Source: Lasiosphaeris hirsuta (taxonomy: Eukaryota > Ascomycota > Sordariomycetes > Sordariales > Lasiosphaeriaceae). Taken from it: a DNA stretch of 64,000 nucleotides. Numbering within the stretch: position 1 is the first letter of the stretch; each line of letters begins with the position of its first letter. Under the pieces are notes generated by a model. It was not told the origin of the DNA and searched no databases. It saw nothing but the letters and a program-made list of their open reading frames with translations. The DNA lies in contig JAUKUA010000006.1 in the NCBI GenBank assembly GCA_030549175.1, forward strand, positions 868,001 to 932,000, given 5' to 3'. A program made the position numbers and the translations under genes. Positions 33,820 to 45,789 of the stretch are shown here, piece after piece.

Positions 33820-35755
33820 GGTGTTGGGTTTGGTGAGGTCGGGTGTGGTGTAAGTAGAGATCCGATGTGTGCGGGGGGATCTCAGGGGAAAGGAGCTGCA
33901 ATGTCAGCGGGATCGAGTACCGACCTCGCAGGGGTTTTTTTTCCTTTTTTCTTTCTTTTTTTCCTGAGCTGCCTTGGCGGGGTAGGTCGAGTAGGTCGAG
34001 TTGTAGCGGAGAAGGTGCACCGTTAGAGAAATAGAAATCAACGGTTATGTCGGAGTCACTGATTCACAGTGGTCGGCGTGATACGGTGGCGGGCCTGGGT
34101 CACGCTGCGACCAAGTGGACGTGACGGGAAGGTCGCCTGGACAACTGACCGAGGCTGTATCGTCACGGTGGTAGGCACGATGCGATGCGAGCAGAGCGAG
34201 AATGTCACGTCGATGGCCGAGGGTCGAGTGTCGAGAGTCGGCAGTCGAGAGAAAACCTCAGGGCGTCAATGTAAGGTACGACTGCTTCTCGACTGCGTCT
34301 GCATCTGCGTTGGCCTGGGGGTCCTAGGGATGAGTGGACAGCCCGTGTCGACGTGTGGGCGGCAGAGATTTAGAGGGGTTGGGTCGGACGCAAAACGAGG
34401 CGGGCTGGAGCATCAGGGCACCTAGCCTCGAGCCATCAACAAAGGTTATTGTCTTGATGGCCGGGGACTGGAGGTATTGGGGGGTGTTGGGAATGGGCTA
34501 GCTCTGCTCAGTTCTGGATGAAGACGAGCGGGATGTCGTTGGTCTGAGGGGTTGCCTGGTGGGATCGAGGTTGAGTGAATATGAGGCTGAGGGGAAGGCG
34601 ACACTGGCTGGATGCCAGATGCCGAACGCTTGACGCTGGGGATTGCTGGGGATGCTTGAATGCGGAGCGCAGCTGGTCTCCCGTCGGTTGTCGAATCGCT
34701 CCTGCCTCACCCGGCGCTGAAGTTGCCTGGGTTGCTTCGGGGGCTGGGTGCACAGGCCATCGCGCGCAACTCCAACTTTTCCGCGACGCCGCGACGCTCA
34801 ATACCCCTGTCGCTCTTTGACTCCGCTCTTGGCCTACCGGCTGGCGGGGAGCAAGTCCAGCGCGGCAAACACCAGTCACCACACAGCCAGGACACAGCGC
34901 CGTACAGCTAATAAGCTAGCCAAGCTACCCTAAGCTAGGGCGTCAGGCCGACGGCGCCCGATCGCTTCTCTCCAAGCTCCATTGCCCTGCGCCGTGATAG
35001 CAAGAAAATATCGATCTCTGCCCAAAAACCAGGCTGCTACGTGTTTGTCGACTCGACCGTTTCACTTCTAGTGCATTTGATCCTTATCACGTTGGCGGCC
35101 CGCCCGCAGATCTGCATCACGGTCGATTATGGAGTCCATTTCAACAGCTCCCAACCGTTCACACAATACAAGTGCGTCATGGCAACAATTTCATGGGGAA
35201 GAGCTCCAGCTTGTTTCTACGTTGTCGCGGTAGAACGGGAGGGGCATCGCCCAACTGAGATCTTGGAGGTTATGCAGATTTGCCCTGACTGGACAATGGC
35301 ATGGAGCTTCGCCTCTGACCTTGGCCGTGACAGCGGACCCAATCCCCAGAAGAAGAAAAAATGCATGGTACTAGGTAGTATTCCGCTTCGAGATGCTTGA
35401 TACGTACCATGCAGCACTGCCAGCTGTCCTTGCTTGGCCTCCACCAAGGCCTTGACCGCTGCAGTTGCGAAGAGCTGACAACAAATCACTTCTGTATGGA
35501 TACGAAAGCCACATGTGTTGTCAATCCACGCATTCCAGTTGGACATGTGAGTACCATCCTGCCCATTGAAGCTTGTGAATTCTATACCTAGAATAGCACA
35601 CCGTAACCCAAACCGTCGCCTGCGTACCCTCGGGTATCGCTGTGGAATCAACATTTCCCCTGCCGCCAGTATTGTAAAAATGCCTGAACTCCGGAGCGGT
35701 AATCCATATCCCATGTTCGAAAGTAGACCCCTTTCTAATAGATCCCCGTAGCACG
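33820..35755. other. 1.9-kb intergenic region
   Basis: It holds the upstream region of the DUF7918-like gene, with a T-rich run around 33936-33963, and the seipin 3' flank. On the minus strand at about 35520-35740 an open frame reads GIWITAPEFRHFYNTGGRGN, which looks less random than its surroundings. However, it has no convincing start, splice partner or family, so I do not call it a gene. Nothing else is seen. Confidence 0.45.
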
Positions 35756-37140
35756 TCAGTCTCCTCTCCGAGCAGCCCTCTTCCGGGCACCATCCTTGCT
35801 CTGACTCCGGCTGTCGCTGTAGCTGGTTCCAATACCCGAGTCACGAAACTCGGCCCCGGGGCGGTTGGAGTCAAGTTCTCCGTCATCCTCATCGTCTGCC
35901 TCCGCGCCTACATTAACAGCGGGCAACACGGACAAAAGAAGCCTCCGATCCTCCTTCGCCGGCGTCTCATACTTGAGCGCTGGCTGCTTGCTCGAGCTGG
36001 GAAATGTCCTCTCCGTATCTGACATCTCCCGCTCCTTGGTCTTGACCACCACCCCGTCATCGTCATCCCGGCCCACATCCGAGCCTCTATCGCCCCCGGT
36101 GCCCACAACCTTGTTGAAGATCATGTACAGCGGCATGGTGAAAACCGCCAGCGTGACCACCATGATGATAGCCCAAAAAATGCCCGAGAAGATAGCAAAC
36201 GACAGCACCCTGTAGTGGTGCATAAACCATCTCAGCCCCTCCAGCTGCGCCGTCAGCGTCACCTTGGCCTCGTACACCTGCAGACCCTGGCCGGCCTGCA
36301 CCTCAACCAGCATGCTCCTGGGCAGCGTCGCGCCGCGGCCAAAGACGACGCGCTCCGCCATCGTCACCACCACCGTCGTCATCTCGGCGTGCGGGAACAG
36401 CAGGTAGTACGGCATCAAGATCCAGCGCGACACCAGCGCCACGAGCGGGCTCGTGTACGGTACCAGCGCCGGCCGCGTCGCTGAGTACAGCACCCGCTTG
36501 TCGGCAATGTAGGACCGCAGGTCGGGCTGGACCAGCGCCGACTTGGCGTCCGAGCTGTACGACGTCCTGAGCCGGTCGCCGCTGCCGCCGTCGTATGGCA
36601 GGGCGGGCTTGCCCCCCGGTGCGAGGGGACCGTCGAGGAGATGTAGGGCTACCATGAAGTTGCCGCGCTCGAGGTTTGCGGGAGATCGGGGTAGGGTCAG
36701 GGACAGTGAGATGTCGTACGGTTGCGAGTTCTTGAGGCTCTTGCCTGCCAGGGAGGCGACACTGAAGGGGTTTGGCCCGTAGCTAGCAATCGGAGATCAT
36801 GGTTAGCTACATGCCTTTCCGCTTGAAGGGGGCGAAGGGCGAGGCAGCACAAACCCATATTGCAAATAAACTGGCACCGTAGAGATCTGGTCCGGTAGAT
36901 GGACCCTGTAAAATACAAAGTAGGCCCCAATAGACAGCAGGTAAGACCAAGCTGCAAAGCCTAGAAGCAGTATGATGCCAATGGCAGCTCTTCGTACTCT
37001 TTTGGAGGTCAATATGTGGTAGAGCTCTCCCTGGACTGTTTGAACCGACTCCTTGAACTCGGCAAAGTCGCCCTGTAGTTGCGCCTAGAGTTCTGTTAGC
37101 CGGGCTATTCCTAGCGAAATTTAGCAGCTGTCCTTACCAT
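35756..37140 (-). CDS. SEI1: Seipin (lipid droplet biogenesis protein)
   Basis: Seipin is an ER membrane oligomer that organises lipid-droplet formation. Exons are 37084-36855 and 36782-35756, with a preceding exon ending at 37138. The first exon may contribute only the ATG at 37140-37138, directly before a GTAAGG donor. An in-frame ATG at 37197 would add 19 residues, and a longer open frame extends to 37494. The short form is 419 aa. It has a first membrane segment (AAIGIILLLGFAAWSYLLSIGAYFVF), a lumenal beta-sandwich (PDQISTVPVYLQYGYGPNPF, SLTLPRSPANLERGNFMVALHLL, RSMLVEVQAG) and a second membrane segment (VLSFAIFSGIFWAIIMVVTLAVFTM). The long cytosolic tail is acidic and ends in a basic cluster. 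Topology and the PxNFMVxL region support the family; the start is uncertain. Confidence 0.85.
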
Positions 37141-37197
37141 TGAGTGAGCGTTGGAACCCCTAGCTGTTGGCGGTGGGTCAGTCTGTCGACGTTCCAT

Positions 37198-37945
37198 CGT
37201 TGGCGCGATTGTTGAAGACTGCTTGAAGCACGGCTGCGAGCGTCGCGAATGCAGGGATGGAGCTTGTGATTCCGCGGGGAGCTCGGAAGGCTTGGCACCG
37301 ACGTCACTCCTCTTTCGCTCCCGCCCCGCCTCGATAGCGCGCCCCGGTTCTGCCTCGTTTGGCCCAGAACGCCTCAGCTTGCGAGCCACAACCATGTTAG
37401 TCCAAAGGACGGCTAAATCACGATTGTAATGAGCTGAGTAGCCTTTATGATTAAGAATTCGACCACAGTCGAGAAACTGGTCATAGGAGAGCATTTTGAA
37501 GCAGCAATCGGTTTATAGCGTTACAAGAAATATTGAGAAAGTCTCGGTAGACAACACAAGTCACTACAAGTACACCAACCAAGTTCCCAGTATTAGACCC
37601 ATACCATTCCGTTCAACATCCAGACCTACCTATCTTACCTACGAACCCCATGCCCACGTAGCGACATTCTCATCCATTTCCAAATCCACAGTCGTTCATT
37701 GCTTGTGCGGATTCCCACCCAGTGAGGAAATATCCAACACCTAGGACAACAAACTGAACACCGAATCAAAGAGCTCCCCGCAAACATCAAAACCCGCCGG
37801 CGAAAATATCGGTCCCCCCATAAACCGGGGAAAAAAAAGGGGGGGGGCACGTTATATGCAGACAAGCATCTCAACCTCAACTCCGCTTAGAATGCTTTTG
37901 TTGCCACAACGCAATTTACTCGTCCATACATTTCCCCCACTCCCC
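37198..37945. other. Intergenic region between F-BAR gene and seipin
   Basis: It contains possible 5' extension of the seipin reading frame (minus strand up to 37494) and the 3' flank of the F-BAR gene. A block of eight A followed by nine G lies at 37831-37847. No separate gene is supported. Confidence 0.45.
37831..37847. repeat. A8-G9 homopolymer block
   Basis: Eight A residues run straight into nine G residues downstream of the F-BAR gene stop codon. It is useful as a place where assembly length errors are likely. Confidence 0.8.
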
Positions 37946-40943
37946 TTAACACGGCTGCAAGTAGTTGCTCGGGACCAGCCCAACCTGTCCGTTCCCGTTT
38001 TGAACCGTAGCCTCCCACCATCCGTCATCTTGGTGCCGCAGCACGGCGAGCAGATCGCCCTTAGAGAAGCCAAGTTCCTCGGGAATCGCTGCTTGATACA
38101 TATACATGGCTCGAGCTGATCACACACACGACGTTAGCAACTTCCCTATTTCACATGCAGTAAAAAAAGAACATACCGAAATGCATAATAGGTCGCCCAT
38201 CCCGGGTAAACTGCCTGCTCGGGTCCGCGATACTCTTGCTGCGCTGTCTCGAGGCAGACTGCACCGGACCGGGCCCCTCGTAAAAGCTCATGGCTCTCGA
38301 GTTGGCACTGCCGCCACCACCTGTACCGGGTCGACCCCCTCTCCCTCGTTGCGAGCCGCCGTAGGCACTGCCGCTATCGTCCGCCAACTGCACTGCCATA
38401 TCCATGCTGCTGGATGGACGGCCGTATCCTGCCCGATCACCATACGGTGATGGCGAGGCCGCTCTGGCCATATTGTTCGGGGAGTTCTGGCGGTAATACT
38501 GATCCGAGCCACGCTTCGGGGCAACCGCCATCTGTGACGATGGGTTGCCGCGCATGCTACCGGCATAGGGGTTGGGCGAGGCCGATCTGTTTCCATAGTG
38601 GCCGCTTCCCCTGGATCCCGAGTGACCGCTTGCTCTCGATCCTGGTCGTGGGGACACACTTCTTGGCGGAGCGGGAGAGGCTGCGCGAGGCATATCACTA
38701 CCTCGAGTTCCCGGTCGGGACATGGATCCGTTGAAGCCACCAGACCCGGGCCGTTCAGTAAACAGGGTACGGGTTTGCTGCTGAAACTTCTGCGACGATT
38801 CCTTCATCGCCCTCGAGGTGACAGCTGGTGGCGGAACGCCTAGCCTCTGTACTTGCTGATCGTAAGATGGTGGTGGGGTACCGCGCATTGCGGCCGCAAC
38901 GGCGCCATTGCCTCCAGGTCCGGGCATGGAGCGCGATAGCGGATTCGCTCCCGGACCCGGTGTAGCAATACCATGGTAATGGTCCGCAGACATTCGAACG
39001 GACGATTGTTTGCCCACTGAAACACCCTTCAGTTCGGCTAGAGCCAAAGCAATAGGGTCATCTTCAGCCGCAGGCTGCACGGCTTGCTGCTGTTGCTTCC
39101 TTTGTCTATCAGAGTTCTCAACGGGGAAGACGTTCTGGCCGATATTGAGCGCGAGGCTGGCATTAGCAGCAATCGGGTCAGGGCTAGCGGTCCGGTCTGC
39201 GAGTACGGCCTGGTGATGGTCCTTGGAGGCTTGTTGGGGTCTTCCTTGATTGTTCGAGGGGTGCCACGTGTTTCTGCTATTCGGAGCAAGCTCCTTGGTG
39301 CTCTTTCGCCTGAACGGGCTGTGGTTCTGGAAGAAGCCGCTCTTCTTCTTAAGAACCTTCTTGTCCGGAGACACAGACGCGGGCGGGGCTTCTTGCTTGA
39401 CGGGTGACAACGGCGGCTCTTGACTAGAGAACGACGTCTCGCTGTGCGAGTCTCTGCTAGAGGGTCGCTGGGACGTGGCCGAAGGCGCTGTGCTTAGGTC
39501 AGAGGCCGTTGGTCGGCATAGCATGGTCATACCATCCATAGGGTAAGGGTCATGTGGAACAGGAGCGAACTCTGCCGGGTCGTATTCCACTTGGGCACGG
39601 GGAGGCTGGTAACCCCGTGCCGGCTTTCCTCTCGACCGTTGGCTGTCCTGTTGCGGCGCCGCGACGGGAGCCTTCTGAGGTGTGAGTGTGGTTTCCCGGC
39701 TTCGAGGGGTCCCAGCATCTGCATGTCCCAAATTCTGGGCCAGTATCGAGTTCGGGTCGTGGTGCGACTCGTATGTCGATGGCTGTGGTGACGACGAGCG
39801 GAATGCCGGATTGATACTCCGGGGGAACTGCGCAACTGAATAGCTTTCGTCTTCTGATGCCTCCGACTGCGAGTCCACATCGCCACGGCAAAAGTTGATA
39901 TACTTCGGGGGGTCCGGGATCTCCTGTCCAGTGCCACGGTCCTGGATAAAGGACACAATATCCTTTTCGACCTCCATCTTCTCCAGAGACAGGCGGATCT
40001 TTTCACACGACGAATCGTCGCTGACGCAGACAGTTGAAGCAACATTGGCAAAAGTCCAAAGGCTGTTCTTGGTGAAGTCGAGCCTCTCCTCCTCCAGATC
40101 TTGGAACTTGTCGGCAGCCGCTTTCCACTCCCGGTTCCACCGAGCCGTCGTCTCTTCCAACGCCTTGACGGCAGCCTCGTACTCAGCGTTCGAGGTTGCC
40201 AGGCTGATCTGCGTCTTCTCCAGCTTGGCCTTGTTCTTTCTCTCTTCCTGGCCCATCACCATGTGGCCTTGGGCAAGGTAGCCCTTAATCTTGAGGCACT
40301 CCTGTTCGTACCGATCCCGTGTCTGAGGTATTGTCAGCGGATGTGGCCGCCACAGCCCTCAGCTCCCATCACTCACTTTATTAACCAACTGGGTCTGTTG
40401 GACTTTGGTCTTGAGTAACTTCTCGACTGTGTTCTGCACAATCTTGCGCCTCTCCTTCATCCCGCCGGCGAAGGCAGCCAATGGCTCCTCCAGCTCGCTC
40501 TTCATCTGCGCCGCTACGTGCTGATGTTGCTTGGCCATGGCCTCGACCTCTCCACGGACTGTGTCGAGAGATGTCTTGAGTGTGCCCGCCTCCTGGGAGC
40601 CCAGCGACTTGCGACTGAGCGATAGGAGTTTGCGGGCGTATTCGTCCTCGATTGATGCTCGTGCTGTTGTGCACACGGCCAATTAGCGCGACAGTTCGAA
40701 TAGGGGGGTAGACAGAGGCGGTGAGCGAGGCATACCGCCATAGAAGGTCTTGAGTTCGTCGCATGTCTGCTTGGCAGCGAGCATGCGCTCCAGCAGAGGC
40801 CCGACACCCGCATCTTCCTTGCCCCAGAAGTTGTTGGCGACTGTGTTGTGATTGTCAATTCCGAATGTTTCTCGACACCCTCAAACACATTCCCATGCTG
40901 GGCTCAGCTTACAGGAAAGGGCGACAGCCGGCCCATCAGTCAT
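37946..40943 (-). CDS. HOF1: F-BAR and SH3 domain cytokinesis protein (Hof1/Cdc15/Imp2 family)
   Basis: Proteins of this family bend membrane and recruit partners to the septation ring. Five exons, 40943-40913, 40840-40736, 40663-40377, 40322-38177 and 38115-37946, join in phase and give 912 aa. The F-BAR domain covers about residues 10-270: FANNFWGKEDAGVGPLLERM, ARASIEDEYARKLLSLSRKS, then long helices with KTKVQQTQLVNK and TRDRYEQECLKIKGYLAQ. The middle 550 residues are disordered, rich in Ser, Pro, Arg and Gly with many SxPRPGSR-like repeats. A C-terminal SH3 domain (about residues 860-912) shows YQAAIPEELGFSKGDLLAVL, DDGWWEA and GLVPSNYLQP. The single SH3 separates it from Bzz1 (two SH3). 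Hof1 versus Cdc15/Imp2 naming is by family only. Confidence 0.9.
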
Positions 40944-42286
40944 AGTGCCCGGCATTGCGCCTTGAAAACACCAAGGCGGTAATGGCTTATGAGCTCGAGT
41001 CTGGGTTCTGCAGCTTTGCGACAATGACAATGACAGAGGTGCAGCGGATCACAGCGTCTCTGCGCGGTGCGGTGTCCTGGTTGAATTGGTGATTTGACGT
41101 GGACCAGGTTGGTTGCGAAGCGGAGCTTACAAAAGAGGAGTCGCGATTGCTGAGTTGGAGTGCGGAGGTTCGGGAGGTGTCTAGAGCGGCTGCTTCTCGG
41201 CTGATGTTGATTCTTTGGCAGATGGGTGGTTGCCAGGAGCAACGACCCGCCTGCACCTCCGCCCTGCTGCGGCTGACCGCCAGATAAGCGCCGGCAGGGA
41301 CAACCGAAATATAGGGTTAGGGTCTACATTATTATTTCTCGTTCTGAAGCGGCATTGATGTAATTTCGTTCTGTTGTCACACGGCATATCCAACACTCAG
41401 ACCAGACTGTTCGGCAGAGCCTCTCAAACTGGTGACAGCTTGATTACCTTTCTCTCAAGCTACCCGGGATTTGCGATATTACCTTGCAGGGAAGGGGTTT
41501 TTGGGCAGTGCTGCAGCAAACACTGTTCCATGAACCGCATTTCACCCACAGGGTAAAGCTGTCCTCGGCACCCAGGCCCTATCTGCTGGAACCAAAATCG
41601 TGCTGAATGCCTGTTCGCCGACTTCTCTAATCCCAGCGCTGCGCTTTTTGGCTCAAGGACCATCAAAGTCAGCAGCTGAAGGGTTAGAGTGCAGGGCTGT
41701 TTCCCCAGATTCCATACCGGACAGGAGGTACCAGGTACTGCTCCGTACTCCAAGCCCTCACGGGCGGAGACCATCAAGATCGGAGTGCCCACCAAACGCA
41801 TCACGCCTCCCATATAGAAACCCATGCGCGGGCACATAAGGTACAGACCTAGGTAAGGCTACTTGACAGCCTTGGTTGACAATATTACCTAGCCAACCCT
41901 CTTCCGGTCTTCGCAGCACGGTGCACGGTGCATTGTCGAGCTGTTGCCAGCTGAAATGTTACATAACCCTTTTATTCTCTGAAGAATCTAATCTGCAATG
42001 AAGTGCGATATTGTAAAATACCGCTGTCCCCTGAAAAGCTGATGAAACCTGGTGCTGCTGTGCTAAAGTCAATCCGTATCTAGCCGCCGGTCATGCTGAG
42101 TATCGTGTCGAAGACGCCCCAGTTGCCACTGCGTGCTGTGCTTTTGGGGGCTCGAATCGTGAGAAGAATCGCTAGGGAGATAAAAATCAAAGGTCCACTA
42201 GAACCACCCCGTCCCCCCATCCCGTCATACACATCCATCATCCACGGACCCTGCTGCTTGCTTGCCCGCCGCCTCCCAACACGGCA
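40944..42286. other. Intergenic region, nothing seen
   Basis: This 1.3-kb stretch lies between the F-BAR gene start and the Argonaute stop; both genes are on minus. It should contain the F-BAR promoter and Argonaute 3' end. Only short random open frames are present. Confidence 0.5.
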
Positions 42287-45200
42287 TCAGATGTAGTACA
42301 TGGTGTCCTTGAGGGCGTTGTGGACGACTCTGGTGGCGCCAGCAGCGGACCTACCGCTCGTGACGGACTGGCTGTCGTCAAAGAGGTCGTCGTTGTGTAT
42401 GCGGGCTCTGGTGCAAACTAGATCGGCATAGTACGCGGGCGGGCAGATACTGACGGCCTTGGTCGCACGGCCAAAGAGGTAGCACATGTCGTGCGTCATC
42501 TTCTCCAGCACATTAGCTGCCTCGGCGCCGTAGTCTGCTCTGAAGATCTCGTCGAGCAGCACCGTGTAATGAGCCGGGCGGGCGGTTCCTGTGTCGCATC
42601 ATGTTGGCACCTTGCCTCCAGAAAAAGAAGTGTCTCCCAAAACTACACGTGACAATGCTGGGGCAGTACTAACCTTGCAGGGAGGCGTGAGCCTGGAGGA
42701 AGAAATCCCAATAGCGCACGCTGGTGACGCCACGATCTACGATCGTTCCCTCACGAGGACTCTTGGACCTGGGGTGGATCTGGTCCGGGTTGGTTGGGTA
42801 GAACCGGGTCTGGTGACGTTTGACAGACACGATCAGCGAGATGCGAGGACGTTTGCTAGGAGCATACACCTGAAGGCAGGCCTGGCGAATTTTAGGGAGT
42901 TCTTGGTCGAGAACCTGGCTGAACTGTCCCTCCGAAACACCATCACGGAAAATTACGATGTTGTCGGGATACTCGCCCCGGTTGTTGCGAGCCCACAGCT
43001 GGAGGCGGCTTACGAAGCCCTTGACGAGAGTGTCGTCGAGCATTTCGACCTTGCCCTTCATCGACCAGACATAAGCAGGCCACTGCGACATATCGCGGTC
43101 AATGCTAGCTACCAAGCCAACCAAGCTCGGCGCATTCGCAGCAGCGCCAGGGGCCATGTTCGTGGGATGGGTGACATCGTAGCCCACTACCATAGTCTTG
43201 CCGGTTTTGATCAGCTCAATATCGTTTGTCAGCTTGTGGTTGGTGCCGCCGGCCTTTAGGTTGACCTTCATGCCGACGTTGGCGAAGTACCCGAGCTGAC
43301 CCTTCTCATTCAAGAACTTGTCGGCCTGGACACACACCGTTTGGAAACCGTGCGTAGTGTCCCCGAGCTTCTTGATCGTGTTATACGTTCCGGCATCTTT
43401 GCTGGGGAGAACCACGAACACCATTTGAGGCTTTTCCTTAGCAAGACCGGCAAAAGTTGTCTCGGGGGTCCCGGTGGCGCGGACGCCATCCGGCGCAAAC
43501 GAAGTTGCGCTCATACGGATGCCCATATTGTTTATCATGAACTTCACGAAGGCGTTCACGGTTAGCTTTGGATTATCCTGGCCTGGAAACCACAGATAGG
43601 TCCACTTGTTGATGTTCTGCCCAGGTTTGATGACCTTGACCATTTTCATCAACCAACCACCGTCCGCGGGCAAGACGGATTGGTTGCCTCCCCTGCCCGA
43701 GTATGCGACTTGAGGCGGTGGAAGCTGTCTAGCCTTGACCGTGATCAGCTGCTTTCCTATTGCGATACCAAAGCTGTTCAACAACTGGTTGTTGTCGTAT
43801 GTGAGGAGTTGTCTCGCAGAGGAGACGATCGACTGTGCGTTGTTAGGCGGGGGGCGGCAGGCGAATTGGATCATGGCATCTTGCTCCATCGGGGAGAGTT
43901 TGGCCTTGATGGGCTGACCGGGCAGAATCTCAACCAGCTCAGCCAGTAAATACGTCGGTCTCTGGCCGGGCAACGCCGTGTTGATTACGGGTAGGTTAGG
44001 GTCCGCCTTGAAGCCGTATTCTAGATGAGCTATTAGCTTTTTGGATTTCGCTAGTCGGGGGAAATTACTTCCTGGCCAGATAGTATTCCGCCACCGTCAC
44101 CATGGTGCCCCATTTCAGGCCCTTGGGAGCGGGCTTGGGCTTTTGGGCTGGATCTTCCTTTCGCTCTTGAAGGAGGAACTTGACCCTGTCTGGGCCATAG
44201 TAGGGGAAACCCGGGAATGTGTAGTGGTAGGCGCGTCCCTCCTCAATTTCCTCACCCTTCTTGTTCATGTGGTCCCGGGTTGTAGCTAAACCGCCGACGG
44301 TTCGATCCTGCTGCGGCGTCATCTGGCCGTTTTTTCCGGGCGTCCAAACTCGGACCCGAGCTTTGCCAATAGCCCTGCTGAATGCTCTCAGCTGTCCCTC
44401 ATACGCTCGGTCGATATTTTGAGCCGAAATCGACTGCATTCTGTTCAGACGCCGAGCCGCGAGCATATGGCTGAGCTTCCCAGCACGGCGGAAGATACCA
44501 TGCGTGACATTGGTATTGACAAGCAATCGTCCAGTGGCTGGGCGGACACTCTGGAAGTAACCACGGAGGATGGTCACCATGCTCAGGTCGGGTAGCCGAT
44601 CAGCGGAGTCGGCCCGGGTATTGTCAAAGGCAAAGAAACGGCCTGATCCAACCGCAGTTGCGCCAGGGTCCATCCGAGCAGTGTGGCCCAGAATGACGCC
44701 AATGGCGTCAATCTCCCGAGCAAACTTGGGAAAGTCCGTATTGTCCATGTCCTTCATGGTGGAGAGATAGTCCATCAAATCATCAACCTGGATGGAGTCG
44801 GGCCCATTGAATGTGACGACCCATTTTTCGGGTCGAGCACGATCGGTGAGTTCGACGTTGACTTGGGCATTTGGGGGTAGGTCCAGCTTCTGCAGCGAGA
44901 TGACCCGCTGCTTGAACTCCGAGGCCACCACGGCCTTTTCGGGCAGCTGTTCCAGAGCAAGCTTGATGACTAGGGCCAGCTTCTTGCCCTTCGGTCCATC
45001 GCTGTCGTCGGTATTATTGCCGCCTCTCTTGGGGCGGTCGGCTTTATCTTCAGCAGGGCGAGAGATTGTCAAGGTATATGCGAACAATGACTTGACTGCT
45101 ACGTTCAGTCTGAAGTAGTTGGCCCACAAGACAGTCTGAGTGCCGTGGATGCCAAAACTGGGTCGCAGGGGGAAGAGAGCGTTCGACGGGCCCGGTGTAT

Positions 45201-45789
45201 CAGACACTGCCAGCTTGCCTATCTTCTTGGTCAACTGGCCAGCGGGGGAACTGTTGGCCTGGATCCATGCGTCCTCAATGGCGTGGATCTGTGGATCGGG
45301 CTGGTTATCTCGTAGGATATCTTCTCTGAGAGTATGTCAATAATGGAAGCCGGCACGAAATCAAGACGAGGTATCAACTTACCCGTAGACTGAGGGACCA
45401 CCGAAGCCGCCGCGACCACCACCACCACCACCACCACCACCACCACGACCGCCGCGGAAATCACCGCGAACACCACGGAAGTCGCCACGACCGCCGCGGA
45501 AATCACCACGGCCACCACGGTCTCCACCGCCGTAGCTTCCGCCTCTGCCACCACGGTCTCCACCCTGGTAGCCTCCACCACGGCCGCCACCACGGCCGCC
45601 ACCACGATCTCCACCTCCGTAGCCGCCACGGTCACCGCCGTAGCCGCCGCGGTCGCCGCCGAAACCACCACCGCGACCGCCGCCGCGATCGCCTCCGCCG
45701 CCACGACCACCACGCTCATTACCGACACCAGTGAAGTTGCCGCCGCGTCCGCCGCCGCGACCTCTGCCACGACCGCGGTTATCAGCCAT
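42287..45789 (-). CDS. AGO: Argonaute (QDE-2-like) with RGG-rich N-terminus
   Basis: This is the small-RNA-guided silencing effector (quelling-type RNAi). Exons are 45789-45383, 45325-44069, 44020-42674 and 42588-42287, about 1,103 aa. Residues 1-135 are nearly all Gly/Arg with RGG and GGYGG repeats. N, PAZ and MID regions follow. The PIWI domain carries an apparently complete catalytic set: D in GYDVTHP, E in VEMLDD, D in IFRDGVSEGQ and H in RPAHYTVL, so slicer activity is likely. The C-terminus ends ALKDTMYYI. The junction of exons 2 and 3 is odd. The only good donor (GTAATT at 44068) leaves phase 2, while the acceptor (TCTAG at 44022-44021) needs phase 1 to read YGFKADPNLPVIN, a one-base mismatch. 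The RGG extension suggests the QDE-2 group rather than SMS-2, but this is inference. Confidence 0.9.
45383..45780. repeat. GGN/CCN-rich repeat encoding the RGG domain
   Basis: On the plus strand this reads as long runs of CCACCACCG/CCGCGACC-type units. It encodes RGG, GGRGG and GGYGGDRGG repeats of the Argonaute N-terminus. The repeat length is probably variable between strains and prone to assembly error. The opposite strand gives a spurious Val/Ala-rich open frame. Confidence 0.8.

Noticed and set aside
40681..40735. tRNA-like GTTCGAA within the F-BAR gene intron
   Set aside because: Flanking bases do not form T-arm or acceptor stems; it is ordinary intron sequence.
45231..45770. Val/Ala-rich open frame overlapping the Argonaute RGG exon
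   Set aside because: It is a shifted-frame reading of the GGN repeat and has no independent features.
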